From Spisula solida (Eukaryota; Mollusca; Bivalvia; Venerida; Mactridae): a DNA stretch of 64,000 nucleotides. The translations under genes and the position numbers were made by a program. Location: the NCBI GenBank assembly GCA_947247005.1, contig OX365959.1, positions 40,213,097 through 40,277,096 on the forward strand. The letters are read 5' to 3'. Positions 49,265 through 61,736 of this stretch are shown in pieces (the first letter of the stretch is position 1; each line of letters begins with the position of its first letter). The notes below the pieces were generated by a model. The model searched no databases. It saw only the letters and a program-made list of their open reading frames with translations, and was not told the DNA's origin.

Positions 49265-50570
49265 TTACCGGGGTGAAATGTATGTATTAGAAAAGTTGTA
49301 TTTTTCTCGTCAGTTTACAATGATGGTGGTGCTCACGTATTAGGACCATATTTCCTTAAAATAATGCCCCTTAATTGTCCGTGTTAAAAGCGCTGAAAAC
49401 GCTGTATACATGGCCTTTTGTATACTGTACTGTCCTTTGTTTAAATAAGACAATGTTCGCGTAGACATTCAAGCACACGTTGCAGTAAACTAAAACGAAA
49501 GCTTAATGTCATCTTCAATTCCTTGGGGAAATAATCCTCAAACAAAAATTCCTCGTTAAGTCGACCGTTATATAATAAATGACATTTTGTTAGGTCGGTG
49601 ATAACTGTCGTCTGATCCGGACAGGAGAAAAATACGGAACACCAGACACACGCTAGAATAATTAAATACTTTTATGGTCAAAAGCGACATATTGGGATGA
49701 ACGTAATGCTTATTCATACGCTTCCAAACAATTCATAAGATTATTGATTAAACACACAAGACGCGATCACGGATTTCTGTTTTAGACGGGTTTTAGCCTA
49801 ATTGATGACGGTACGGCACATACTTTATCCTCAACCAACGGAAGGTGTCACATGTGATTAACACGCTGTCGACCTTGCATACGTTTTGTTGTGTCTGTTA
49901 TTTATGTATGCAGACGTTTTGATAAATTTGTATCACACATCTGGCGATGTAAATTGTCAAATTCCCAGGGTTTGCGACGCATGTAATAATAATATGTACA
50001 AATAGCAGCATATTGTCGTGGCAAATGTTAAGCTGCCTTAGGCATGGTGCCTTCGTTTCTGTAAACCTTTAAGAAGAGTAAAGTGAATATTTTCTGTTTG
50101 TGTGAGCATGTTCTATATAGTCCTGTAAGTCGGCTACTGCAGCTGGATAATGCTTTCTTGTTTACACACAGTCTTACCATCAAACAATCGTCTATTACAT
50201 TTTGTGCCTTCAATGTAGGAGAGCATTAATTTTGTAAGCAATACTGCTAGTAAAACTTGCTCCAGTCCTTATTCATTCATGACATCATGAGAATCTTAAC
50301 GATATGGCACCCTGATTGTGACCTATACTGATAAATTTCTGACCCTTTTGTTAAAGTTTTGGGGCAAACCCCCTCAAATAATAGCCTTTGTTCGCACTCT
50401 GTACAATGTAAATGGACACAGTATCAGAATTATAGCAAAAGCAACACTAATAGGACCTCAGCTTGTTCAGGTGTTATCTGCCCTTGTAAACATAAACTTG
50501 AAGAAAACAAATGCCTCAAGGGCAAATAACGCTCACACAAGCACGGTGGCCTAATGAGTATGCTTTTGCG
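49265..50570. other. Unique non-coding sequence
   Basis: There are no repeats, splice-flanked frames or transposon ends that I can support. Confidence 0.3.
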
Positions 50571-50573
50571 CAT

Positions 50574-50612
50574 TGATACCAATAATAATACAGACTTTAT
50601 TACTAGCACTTT
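50574..50612 (-). mobile_element. Non-LTR retrotransposon 3' end, minus strand
   Basis: Read on the minus strand it gives GTAATAAAGTCTGTATTATT, matching the end at 8562-8592. Confidence 0.4.
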
Positions 50613-50874
50613 GTTTCTAATATGATTCTGTTTTTCGGGAAAGTGTTCCCAGTCTCACATACAAGAAACAGAAGCAAGTTTCTATGGTATGCATGTACAT
50701 CCAACATTAAAGGTACTCACCAAAATGACCCAATTGTTTCATAGTGCACCTCCCTTCTTTAGGTGTACGCGTGACAAAATGTAGTTCCTCACGATCCATT
50801 TTAATTTCTGTTATCTTCTTTTAACACCGACATGACGTTTTAACTTGATTACTCGAGTCTGTTCGGTGTTTCAG

Positions 50875-51105
50875 TTGCCAAGCGGCGACCCGAACAGACA
50901 AAGGGTTACACGTAAAAAACGGGATAATAATAGTTTTAGCAATGACTGTCAGGTTTTAACGTTTTCCCCTAAGTATTCAGCCGCCAGCGACATGGCCGTG
51001 GCAACGGATTGTATCTTCACACTGCAGATTAGAGCGGTGTTTGACTGTACCACACAGGACGTCAAATTAAAAAATAACTCTTCTCACACTGATGTGGGCT
51101 GTTAA
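50875..51105 (+). CDS. Candidate terminal exon with a dibasic (furin-like) site
   Basis: After an acceptor-like tgtttcag ending at 50874, a 76-codon frame (phase 0) runs to TAA at 51103-51105. At exon residues 13-16 it carries RKKR, the type of site cut by furin or prohormone convertases. The following 60 residues hold four cysteines (25, 46, 58, 76), the last being the final residue, and possible N-glycosylation sites. An AATAAA lies at 51247-51252, about 140 bases past the stop. The exon looks more GC-rich than its flanks. The layout would suit the end of a secreted precursor, but no upstream partner exon is seen. Its phase does not match the 13247 donor. It may be chance. Confidence 0.25.
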   Translation: MPSGDPNRQRVTRKKRDNNSFSNDCQVLTFSPKYSAASDMAVATDCIFTLQIRAVFDCTTQDVKLKNNSSHTDVGC

Positions 51106-51737
51106 AAAATTCATAATTTCTAAGGTTCCGCATTTTTGTCTACCAGGTTGGGTTAAAGTGTAAACCATGTGCTAATAATAGCATTGGTTTGAAAAGCTAG
51201 ACTGTGTCACGCAATTTAGCAAGAAGGCGATAGTGTTTACATAACAAATAAAACGTTTTGTGAACCGTTCAAGTGATCCACAACCGCTGCTTTGCAAACA
51301 TAACTTATTCATCATAGCAAACGTTTCACGCTGGGTGCGAACTGCTGTCAACATTTTGAAAGCATAATATTATCTTTATAAACTTCAAATATCTGACGTT
51401 CTATTCATTCAGTTTTCTAAGTGTCCTCGACGATCAATTTAAGTTCGTAATTTGGTCTTGCCCACAAAGAAGCACTTGGCGATCATTTACACTTTGAATT
51501 TCTCAAGTTAATATGCTATGAAAGACGCCGCTTGTTTCAAAACATTTGTCCTTGTGTACCTATATAACGTAATATTAATTACAAAGAAACGCGTATTTGT
51601 TGCCCTCTTGTGGACGAAGGACAGTTCTCTTTGGTACAGCCATCGATTCTTCTTATCTTGCAAGCTATGTTTTGAAAGTCAATGTCCTTGTGGGTACATG
51701 CATTTAAGTGTCATATCACCTTCACTTTGGTCTTGCC

Positions 51738-52130
51738 CGACCTATGCAGGTGTTGTTAAATACTTAGACTGACCTTATTCAATGTAATTAAGTTTGCTAT
51801 TATTCATATGTTTAGACAGCAATTTCATTTATCTATGTATATGTACATTATACGTGGCGTACATGCGCGTAAATGTGCAAATAGTTTAACCGCCTTGGGA
51901 GTATTGAACCGGTGGTTGCAGGTTCGAGCACAGGTGTCAATGTTGTTAAATGCTTAGAATGGCCTGTTCAATGTAATTAAGTTTGCCATCATTCATTTTA
52001 ACTAAGACAGCAAACTCATTTGTCTATGTCCGCACACCAAGCTCTCTTGAAAACGCAGATGAGCCAACGGTTTAACCGCCTAGGGGATATATAGCTTGAG
52101 GTTGCAGGTTCGAGCACCGATCGGGACAAA
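51738..52130 (+). repeat. Tandem duplication (about 190 bp) of a tRNA-headed repeat
   Basis: Two copies share TTGTTAAAT, CAATGTAATTAAGTTTGC and the ending GGTTGCAGGTTCGAGCAC. GGTTCGAGCAC (51921 and 52107) matches a polymerase III B box. Before it lie A-box-like stretches (AGTTTAACCGCC at about 51883; GAGCCAACGGTTTAACCGCC at 52061-52080). I see no complete cloverleaf, so this is a tRNA-derived SINE and not a tRNA gene. Confidence 0.65.
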
Positions 52131-52814
52131 CTGTTAACTAGAATAGTTTCCTTTCTTGGTGCCGAGAGCGTGCCGAGCATAGCCTTTATTTGCCAGTCAG
52201 CTTTCTGCTGAAACATAGCGGGCACATTTGTGCCTTCACCCGGATTTGAACCCGGGTTGCCAGACCAGATTGTATTTATTAAAAGCATATATCCTGGACT
52301 AGTTGATTTCGTGACAGGATAATATGACGTAACCATCAATCTACATTCATTACGTCCCTTGATATGATCCTATGCATTTTTATCAACATATTTACATATG
52401 ACACGAGGAAGCTGACGAGAATTCATTCATTCAATTACCAGTGACTTCACAACTATAGGCGCTAATCCTCCAGGGTCATTCACATCTTTTTTAGACTTCT
52501 GTTGTGTATGTGTACACTTGAATCAGAATATTATTACAGTCCAGTTAGGATATTGTGACAGTGACGTTGCAGTTTATGTGTACACATATATATAGTTGAG
52601 GAATATTGATAGTTTAGTGAGAACACAACAGCGTAAATAACGATACTGCCGCCTATGGGTCATAATGGGGCATTTTCAAATTCAAGCGATCGTATTTGAC
52701 CCCTAAATATAAATATGTACCAGACTTGCTCGTGTTTTTGTCGTTAAATACTTATTACGAGATATCAAATTACTCACGGAACCAGCTAGAATGGATGGTA
52801 CCTTGCATTAGTAA

Positions 52815-53017
52815 AGCCTAGGTCCCACAGAGCATTTGTTGCCTGGGCAATGTACTCCTAATGGAAAATAATGAGCTATCAGGACTTTAGGAACTGGTTC
52901 TCCGTGGTCTAGGGCAAGCTTCGGGGAAGTAATGATACAGTTTGTGATGAATCGGATGGTATCGGAAGAAATCAGGAGAACATCGCCGATATTGAACTCC
53001 TCAGTGGGACCTAGGCT
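52815..53017. mobile_element. PIF/Harbinger-like MITE
   Basis: The ends AGCCTAGGTCCCAC and the inverse (GTGGGACCTAGGCT) are perfect for 14 bp. TAA on both sides (52812-52814, 53018-53020) gives a 3-bp duplication of the TWA type used by PIF/Harbinger elements. It is 203 bp long; a minus-strand frame crossing it is spurious. Confidence 0.7.
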
Positions 53018-53024
53018 TAACCTA

Positions 53025-56000
53025 ATACATACAGAAACAAATTCCCAGGCACACATCTCTATGTTTACATAACGTCCATCACGGTGAAGGCGCGCAGTAA
53101 TCATATGAACAACATTTGCTTAATTTCCAGTGTGTGCTATCTAATGCCATGTAATTAATGATTTGTCAGGGAAGATTTAATTAAATAGCGGATAGGAGAG
53201 TTCAAGATTTCGTATATTTTCGTAAAGTGTAGTTATTTACACAGGTGTTGGGAAAACAGAACTCGACAATTGTGTAATATGCCTTTGGGACATTTAATTC
53301 TAAGATATGATAGGTGCAAGATTAAATCCACGCATTCAATCAGCGTTGTCGTGCGTTTATGCTTGTTTTTCTATCTCAAAAGAACAGATGTCTTGACGTT
53401 TTAAGTTGCAGGAGTAAACATCATTCACAAACATTCCTGCAAATACTTCAGGAATTCCAGCCACTGAAAACTCCCTTGGCGAGAGTCAGGCATAAAGTAA
53501 TTCTCACGACCTTAGATAATTCACGCACCGGTGTATATTGTACATTTTCTCTCCTTACTTAATTATATGATCTAAAATAAATAAATATCGACACGTTTAG
53601 TGCATGATTCCGATGTATAATACTTTCAAATAAATTCAGCATGTCAATTAAAAACGGTGCACCGTGCAATATACTCGCACATTAAGCCAGATCACCGCGC
53701 ACCTGTCGTGTCGTAAAAAATGCTCTAAATCAATATGAACAAGCTCTAGGAATGTTCGTATGATCACGTGTTGGAACCTAGAGCTTTTTTCAACGGAAAC
53801 TTGTTTCTGTAAGAGGACCGATAAATAACGTTTCTTTCGGTATGCCAAACAGTTTGTTAAGAATTCAGGAATTTACCAATTTGTGTATATTCATTCCATG
53901 TTGAAAGAAATATAAGTTCTCAGAGATTGAGTTCGTTTAAGAAGTAAAAGCAAATTTACTTAAAGCTTCCTAGTAAACCAAGATTTATGGTTCTACCAGG
54001 AAGTTAAATACGTATTTTTAGATATACTAATTAATGTCAGTGTTTGGGTTTATTTGTAAATGCCAGGGTAATCGAATTCGGAAGTCGATTTCGGAATTTT
54101 TGAATTAACAAATGTCAACTCTTGGAGTAATTTCACTGGGAGTGTTTTTTACGACAATTAACACATTTAAGACCGAACTTTCTCGAAGCAGGACAACGAA
54201 CTAAGTGTTTTTATTATTTGTGGCTTTAAAACCGTCTCTGTTTATTACAACACACTCAAAATACATGATAAAATAATTAAAATTAACACAAGTACCACTG
54301 ATAGCGACCATGGTGAAATTGACAGGTCAAACGACGCTACCATTTCAATTGGTGCAAGTCTATAACAATGCCAGCTCATGATGTTACTTATTTCAGAACC
54401 AAATGACCTTTTGGTCTAGTGACGCCACAAGCTATTATATGTATTTCGGACATTTTCATAGCAATTCTGATACTTTAAAATTTATTTTTAGGAAATGGTG
54501 AGAGCTTTGTGATATTGGGGTTGAACACTTCAGGAAAACGTCTTATATATGTTTTGTATAACGGGGTGGATCAGTCGTGGCTGAGACTTGATGCCGATGT
54601 CGTATTGAATATTTAGTACATCCAAGACACCAACGAAAATTAATATAACCCGAATCATTAGGAGTTTACTGTACGCCATTTTTCTGCAATGTCTTATATA
54701 TATTTTTCACCTAGAATAGCACATCTTTATAAAAGTCACTATCTTATCACTTTAAAACATGTATTGAATTTCGATATTCGTAAAAAATCTTATATTTGCA
54801 CATTCATAATATTTACATTGACATTAAAATGTACTTAATTAAACGACAAATTCACACGTTTCAATGGCGCCTCGTGGAGCTTTATATTTACATAGTTATT
54901 ATGTTTATTTTTCATTCATTAGTCGATTGAAAACAACTTTTAAATTCAGTTAGATAATATCCCCCGAGCCAAGGAAGGAATGTGCTTTTAAAAATAATAT
55001 TCATTTCGATATAAGCACAGACAAATTGGGCGTTTTGCGAGTTAAAGACGTGTTTTTCAAGTTTGAATGAAGTTAAACGAGACATGATGTAGATATCCGC
55101 AACAAATGTGGCACGAAATACAATCAGTCTACTTTGACAAATTTGAATGGCAACGGTTACAAAAGAATTTTCGCGCAAAGCAATCATATTAATTTTGTTA
55201 AAAATGCTGAAATCATCCGGAACAGACCGGATAGGATGTAGGACCGGATAGGAATGTCAGTTATATACAACTGTTTACCCATAATGCATTATATCATTAT
55301 ATTGGTTGTATTTGTTTAAAAAAAGACTACATATACTTCCCGAACATGCACGAACATTGACGAGGTGATACGAGTATTATGGTAGTTGCAAACGGAAGTT
55401 TCTGAAAGTACGTACTTTGGACTATGGCATTGCCTATAATGGGCGATTCATTCATCCAAAGACAATCGACGAATGACCAGAGCATGTTTTATGAAGATAT
55501 AGTCAATGTGTACGAGCACCAAGTACTAAATACATCATGTTTGTGGTATGACCAGGTTACTATGACAATGTTGATAGATATCTGGTCACCACGCTCAGTC
55601 ACCGTTCGACTTAATCGTCCGTATGTAAATTAATGTCACCAAACATCTGAATAAGCGTGCCATCTAGTAACCCAGTAACCCTCCGTTTGATGGACCTAAT
55701 CAAAAGATACATTTGTATAAAGATATAGAACCAAATACTAATACTAAAACTAGTATGAATAATTACAAAGAATATAACTATATGGAACCGATACTTGATT
55801 TGATTTGATATTTTTTCAAGTATCGCGAGTGGCGAGACTTGTACGAGACTTGTATGATATTTGAGTTTTATTATACAGCTGTACCATTCTGCATTGTTTA
55901 TACAGTTCGACCTGTGTTCATGATCACCTGAACAAATCAACCGACTTTTCTAAGCAGCCATTTATATAATACAATGTGTTGGGGTCCTTACAGCAGCCGA

Positions 56001-56380
56001 GTAGTCAACTGTGTTCGTACTTCACATTGCTAGGCGTTGACGTCATACAGTGAGATTCGACTCCCCCTATAGGTGCAAACTATTGTCCCTTAGCGTTAAT
56101 CAGTCACATTTGATTATTAAATTACATAATTATGTATAAAAGTTGGGTTGTTAATTTATTTAAAAACTTACAATTGTCCACCTAGAATTCTAGGAAGAAA
56201 ATGCTAAATTTGTAATTTCTCGGAAATAAAAACACTTGCTTCCAAGATCATCTGCAGCCTACCGAACAAGAGAACACAATATCGTGTCGTCTGTATTTAA
56301 ACAATACTTCCACAATTATCATTGAACTTGAGACAAATAACTGTTCCTGCATTGATGGTTTTTGTTGAAATATTGCAAGG
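53025..56380. other. Unique sequence with two unsupported frames
   Basis: It holds a hairpin AAGCTCTAGG / CCTAGAGCTT at 53741-53786 followed by a T run, a short CCGGATAGGA duplication near 55230, and the opposed frames at 55424-55940. Confidence 0.3.
55424..55633 (+). other. 69-codon ATG frame, coding status unclear
   Basis: The ATG frame encodes a hydrophilic peptide with balanced composition and no repeats. Its 3' end is complementary to another long minus-strand frame (55611-55940) that contains a hydrophobic stretch of about 28 residues. Neither frame has a convincing splice or polyadenylation context. It is listed because composition, not length, makes it stand out. Confidence 0.12.
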
Positions 56381-56384
56381 AAAA

Positions 56385-56545
56385 ACGGACAATTCCGAGA
56401 AATTGCAATTCTACTGTTTTGCATTCTGAAACTTTTCAAATGAGAGTTACATAAAACAGTTTGATTTCTGAGAATACACAATTCTACAGTTTTTCGTTAA
56501 AAACTTTTTAAATGAGAGTTGCATGTGAAAACAGTTTAAGAATTA
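56385..56545. repeat. Tandem duplication, about 75 bp, 2 copies
   Basis: AATTCTACTGTTTTGCATTC / AATTCTACAGTTTTTCGTTA and the following ...AAATGAGAGTT...AAAACAGTTT appear twice in tandem with moderate divergence. Confidence 0.7.
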
Positions 56546-56948
56546 AAGCGGAGTGCATGCATACACATAAGGGACTGAACTACGTAGTACAGGAAGAACC
56601 GGCTGACAAAATCATTCCGAATGAAGACATTTATCATTGGCGTTTCTTTTTGTATTTACGTACATATCAGTTCATCGTATAGCTAACGTAGACTCCGACC
56701 GACTGTTAAATTGGTAGCATGCTCTGGTGGCAGAATTTACGGCGATCTAGACCCCTCGGACATTACAGACATAACATGATGATCTTTGGCATCGATGATG
56801 GAAAGACCCGAGTAGTTCCGATTATATTCACGAAATATTCGGGTTCGAATATTTAGGTTCTTACACAACCTTGGGTTCGACAATGTCCTTAACACGCGGA
56901 CACGTGACCAGTAACGTGCGAAAGCGAGCAAGTTAGTGGGCATGTTTG

Positions 56949-57309
56949 TAGCGTCTGTTCCGCACATGTGCGGGATGTTCTACTCCGAACAACTTACGAA
57001 CAAAACGGAACAGAAAGTAAAATGTTTAAGACGACCAAAATTGTAGTTGCAGCTGTAATATTGGAAACAAAATATGCGTAATGATATAATTATTTGAATG
57101 TGACTGTTTGTCCGCAATGCCCCATAATTGGAAAATAAATTTATTATACTCTATTTTATGACACAAGCGACCATTGTTCTTGCTGTAATCACGTGACTGT
57201 TCTCGCTGCACCACCTCTGTGGCGGGCACAGAAAGAACATGTTCCGAACAGTGTTCCGGTTTGTTCGTAAGTGTGTTCCACTGTCCGGAATGTGCAGAAC
57301 AGCGTTACG
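56949..57309. mobile_element. MITE-like element with long inverted ends
   Basis: Left GTAGCGTCTGTTCCGCACAT ... CTTACGAACAAAACGGAACA is inverted at the right (TGTTCCGGTTTGTTCGTAAG ... TGTGCAGAACAGCGTTAC). The arms are about 55 bp with several mismatches. Its interior holds an AT-rich segment. I see no clear target duplication. Confidence 0.55.
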
Positions 57310-58132
57310 AATGCGCCCAGTCAGTTAGGACTACTGTGTATTAGATAATTGTGATTATAAAGGAGAACTTAATTGTTAGGTCAAACTGGTTGCTATGGCT
57401 GATTGAATAAATGTAGAAACATGGCGTGAAACCTAATACAAACAGAAAATAATATTGGACTTATCTGAGAGGTTTAACTGTAGGTATACATTGCATAAAA
57501 CAGTGAACAATTTAGATAGAACGACAGTAAGATAGAACGGTTTCACATCTGGGTCTTGTTCAGTCATTTGTCATTTTTCACCGCAGAAAATTTAATTAAC
57601 ATGTCCATAGTTTATCAAACCTTGTATGGTTATATAACAGCGAGTATGGTATTTGTATAACCTGCGTGCTTTATCTGTGATCCGACAGACCTTAAATTGT
57701 TGTGAAAACTGTCTATCTCAATAATGCCCGGATGGTAAATATAGTCACGTGACTCGATGCGATCTCTGAGCAAATATAGCTTTAGGTGACAACAAACGGT
57801 CTTAGTTTGTCCGGTGAGATAGCATTCAATAGCTAAGTCATACAGTATATAGGATGTGAGATTATTAACTTAATAGTATTTCGTAAGCAAATACGAACGT
57901 CTGAACAGGGCAATAATCCGGTTTATGAATATTCATGCGGGTGTACGTTTGTTGACGAGACGGTGTGACATTTTGCGCTCGTTTACTTTCGCACAAAATC
58001 CATAAATTTCTCGTCTTTAGTACGATATTTTACACATATGATAGCTTAAGTGTCGTAGATAAAACCGACTGGCGTTGACCTTAGAGACAATTGCTCGTTC
58101 TATGCAATTATTATGCATAAAGTATGCATTTA

Positions 58133-58357
58133 GGTACGAACTATATTGAGAACGAATTGTCAATGTAAAGTATACACATTATGACATATGTAGGACTTCC
58201 AGTTACATTATTTTCATTTTTGGGTGTGAATGTTATTGAGATCGAATAATCTGAATAAAGCAAACTCCAAATATGGCTGCATGGATTCTTGTTACTGTCA
58301 CCCCAAAACAAAACGTACTTTGTAGGCGATTTAAATTGAGGACGAATAGTTCGTACC
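58133..58357. mobile_element. MITE-like element with 12-bp inverted ends
   Basis: GGTACGAACTAT at 58133-58144 is exactly inverted at 58346-58357. The internal motif TTGAGAACGAAT / TTGAGATCGAAT / TTGAGGACGAAT recurs about every 100 bases. The flanks are ATTTA and ATTAA. Confidence 0.5.
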
Positions 58358-58359
58358 AT

Positions 58360-60288
58360 TAAGGCGACGAGTTTCTTGTTACCGCCCCCCCTCCCCCCTA
58401 AAATAGAACGTAGGCATACATTTCATAGTCTGAAACTACAATTAAGTGTTTTTAATAAAACTTTTTAATGATATTTTTATTGGCACTAGACCATAAAAGT
58501 TCATTTTGTCGCAGAAAATTAGAAATTTAATGCAAAATGGTTATAATAAAATTCAAACTAGTTTGCGAAGCGAAATTGTCCAAAAAAGACGTGTTTAAGC
58601 ATTGAGCGTAGGATTTTATTATGATTGGAAAAGTTTAATTTAAACACAAGTTTCAAATTTTAACATAAAACAAAAATAAACACCGACTCAGCATCACACG
58701 ACTGCTCAGTTGTCCACCTGTCTTCTCGCCCGGCCAGATAATGACTACAATAGACACGAAGCAATTTCAATTGTAGTCCCATAACATATCATTACCCAGT
58801 CAACAAGTATTTTTTTCAACCATATTTGACATAAAAGGCATTCAATTATTTAAATTAACGATATCGTGTTGCTATAGTCAGATGTTTTAGTATGGTCTCA
58901 TATTCATAGACGTGTAATAACCGCGGACTGGTAGTTTACACGGAAACACCGCAAGTTGAAAATACGGACGGCTTGGTCACGCCTTTTCAGATTAATTTTC
59001 TGTCGTTAAAATAAATAAAGAACATCGGCGTTTGGACAGTTAATGAAGGAACTCACGGTCATCGTGAAAACTGCTGGGTGACCTGGGCATTGGACAGGAT
59101 ATTGTGACAAATTTTGACTTGTGAGATTTCGTTATTTGGGGACAAGGTACCACCCGTCGAAATAGGGCTTAATTAATAGGTATTTCAAGACGTGTTGACG
59201 TTTGCGCCATCTGATCGAGCCTTCTCAGTGTCAGGGGTTAAATTGCAATGTAAACATTCAGTGACAAGGGAGAAATATCCGGTTTAACAATTTGAACAAA
59301 CACTCATCTTTACTGTTTGTACTTAAAGCATTTCAATCATCATCCAATTCAAGTGAGTTTTAACCATTTTATGAACACAATCTGAATCATATTCCCGTAC
59401 ACACCTTCAAAATTGGTGCAATTACTCTAGAATTTGAGAGGTTTAGAGGTTTAGGATAGTGAAGGGTAAACAGTTATATGTAATAGTTAAACGAACAAAG
59501 CATAAACAATTTGCACCCATAAAACATAAGTACCAGTCTACCAGACCAGTTCAAACAATCTAGAGAAACACCACAATAAAATTGGAATGGTATACCAGCA
59601 ATTTTCTGGGCATTTATTTACTTATTTCACTGGGTAATTTTCGATGTTAAGCATAATACATTAATGGTTTTGACATTTAAAAACGTTTGTCTTGTTTTAA
59701 GGATTTACCGTAATCCATCATTCAGAAATTATTTAGAAATTTTCAGTCTCTCGGGTTTTTGTGTGTGAACTTATGCCGTTTTTTTGTTTCATAAAATACA
59801 TTTCAATTAAGAACGTGAACCCATGAATTATGAATCATCAGAGTTAGTAAATAAATAATGACCTAAATTTGAACTGATTTCTAAAAGTTCGATACAATCG
59901 TAACACATCGACAATTTCCGTATCAGATCGGAAAAAGACCTCGCAGATTTTTTAAACCTTGGTAAGTCGAGCCAGTGCAAATTAGTGTTATTAGGATTGA
60001 ATATGAGGTTAAAAAAGTGAAAATTGGCTTCACAATGAAAGTGTTATGTTATCAATTTTGAGTAGTTCTTATTATTGAGGTTGTCTCAGACAATGGTTTA
60101 TTATATGCACCTGGGATTTTGTCCATCGTATTGTTACTGTAGAAAAATGCAAGCTTCAAGTTTCATTGTAATTGCAGCGAGACCAACAAATAATGTTGCA
60201 TTTATAATAAATATTCATACTTTTTACGACCCGCCCGTGAGTTGCACAAGAACAGAATGTCTTAATACGCGCACTTGCTTACAATTTA
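58360..60288. other. Unique AT-rich sequence
   Basis: I see no repeats or gene signals before the candidate exon at 60291. Confidence 0.3.
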
Positions 60289-60290
60289 AG

Positions 60291-60475
60291 TGCGCCCTCA
60301 CACGAAATATAGTTCTATTAATTACTATGTCGAAGCCCTAGACAATGTTTCTGACTTACTTAACGTTGATGAAACTAGACCCAACACAGGTAATAAAGCA
60401 GCGATGAGTACTCGTACCTTTACTAGAATGATTCCAAATTACTCTTCAAGCTTCCCTCCCTACACAGCTCATTAA
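60291..60475 (+). CDS. Candidate terminal exon, phase 1, unknown protein
   Basis: Following an AG at 60289-60290, a 61-codon frame runs to TAA at 60473-60475. The peptide is hydrophilic and protein-like (Asp, Asn, Thr, Ser, Pro), has no Cys and ends in FPPYTAH. A polyadenylation signal AATAAA lies at about 60711-60717, which would give a 3' UTR of about 240 bases. The exon would be read in phase 1, so it is frame-compatible with the 13247 donor and could in principle be an alternative C-terminal exon of that gene, or the end of an unrelated gene. The upstream pyrimidine tract is modest. Confidence 0.22.
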
Positions 60476-60773
60476 GAATGCGAAGTTTGTATTATGAAAT
60501 CCGACAGAGAAATGAATCTGACAGAGAGACAATACCCGTCAGTGTGATCAGTCTGATAGGCGCTGCCCTTCATGTTTTACTGTCTGTTAGTCTCTCAACA
60601 TCCCAAATACAACCTGACATCATTACTTTGGCACTTACTTGTGTATACATATGATATCATTTCTCGAATTTTCACTGATACCGTTATTTATATATCGTGT
60701 TGAAAGTCAAATAAAATTATTTATTATTTTGGGTATATTGTATACGCGTCTGTGGTTTGTTTCCTACGTCAGT

Positions 60774-60838
60774 ATAGGCAACTCAACCTAATTTATATAG
60801 GCAACTCAACCTAATTTATATAGGCAACTCAACGGAAA
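60774..60838. repeat. 23-bp tandem repeat, about 2.8 copies
   Basis: ATAGGCAACTCAACCTAATT plus TAT is repeated exactly at 60774, 60797 and 60820. Confidence 0.9.
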
Positions 60839-61057
60839 AATTAACGCAACTTATTTCAGAATTTAATCGAAATGTGGCAACAATACTTGATAGATGCATG
60901 CAATCAAAAAACAAGCAAAATATATGTGATCTTTGATGAAATGTATTGTTATTTTTCCAAGTTAAATCCTACTGCTAATTTTGTTTTTAGTTCTTTATTT
61001 GAAAAATCGGGAAACTAGAGTACTAGTATAATGTAATTATACATTATTGTACATTAG

Positions 61058-61250
61058 TGTGGACTAGTGGTTAGAATACCGGCAGCGGCAGAGTAAGGTT
61101 GTGGGTTTGATCCACCTTCTTGGTAATTGTGGCGTGTGGTCTGAGATCTTTCTTTTGTGTGTACCTCTTTGTACCTTTGGTGCTATGTTGTTTCTGTCGA
61201 GTGACTGCCTCCCCTGTCCGCTGTTTTATTATCTTTTTACCTTACTCTTA
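61058..61250 (+). mobile_element. tRNA-derived SINE with recognisable head
   Basis: An A-box-like GGACTAGTGGTTAGAATA (61061-61078) and a B-box-like GGGTTTGATCC (61103-61113) are about 40 bases apart, as in a tRNA. The body ends with the family tail TGCCTCCCCTGTCCG and TTTTATTATCTTTTTACC. It is the most complete copy in the window. Other copies are tails only. Confidence 0.7.
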
Positions 61251-61736
61251 TGCTATTGGGATAATTCACTGATTTGACATTGCAACCTCTGGACTAGTTG
61301 ACCCCCGTGTCAGGATTATGTTCCTGGGTGGTATGTGGCATTCATCAAACTCATTAATATCAACCGTCGGCATATACACACATATTTCCATCATCGTTGG
61401 TTTGAGTTCTTTTCTAAGAAATTCTAACTTTTTATAGACATTTTATAGTATTTTTGTTACATGCGTGTTAAGTAATATTTCACTACTTTTACTCAGCACG
61501 TGGTAGCTTAATATGTCTAAACTTTGGCAACGCAGAATGATTTAATAGTGATCAAGATATGAAAATGCCGGGAGCCATCTCTCAGAAAACATACATTTAT
61601 CAACCTTATGACGGAACCAGCCATTTATAATCTTCAGAAGTGTTTGTATGATTTACTAGGAGAAACAAAACACACCCGTTCACCAGTACGTTAAACAAAT
61701 ATTCTCGTGCATATGGCGGAAATGACAGTTACACGT

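Noticed and set aside
52225..52262. tRNA gene suggested by GGGTTCAAATCC on the minus strand
   Set aside because: The T-arm and B box look good, but no matching acceptor stem, D arm or anticodon arm can be built upstream; it is more likely a SINE remnant.
52808..53104. 98-codon minus frame
   Set aside because: It is almost wholly inside the PIF-like MITE.
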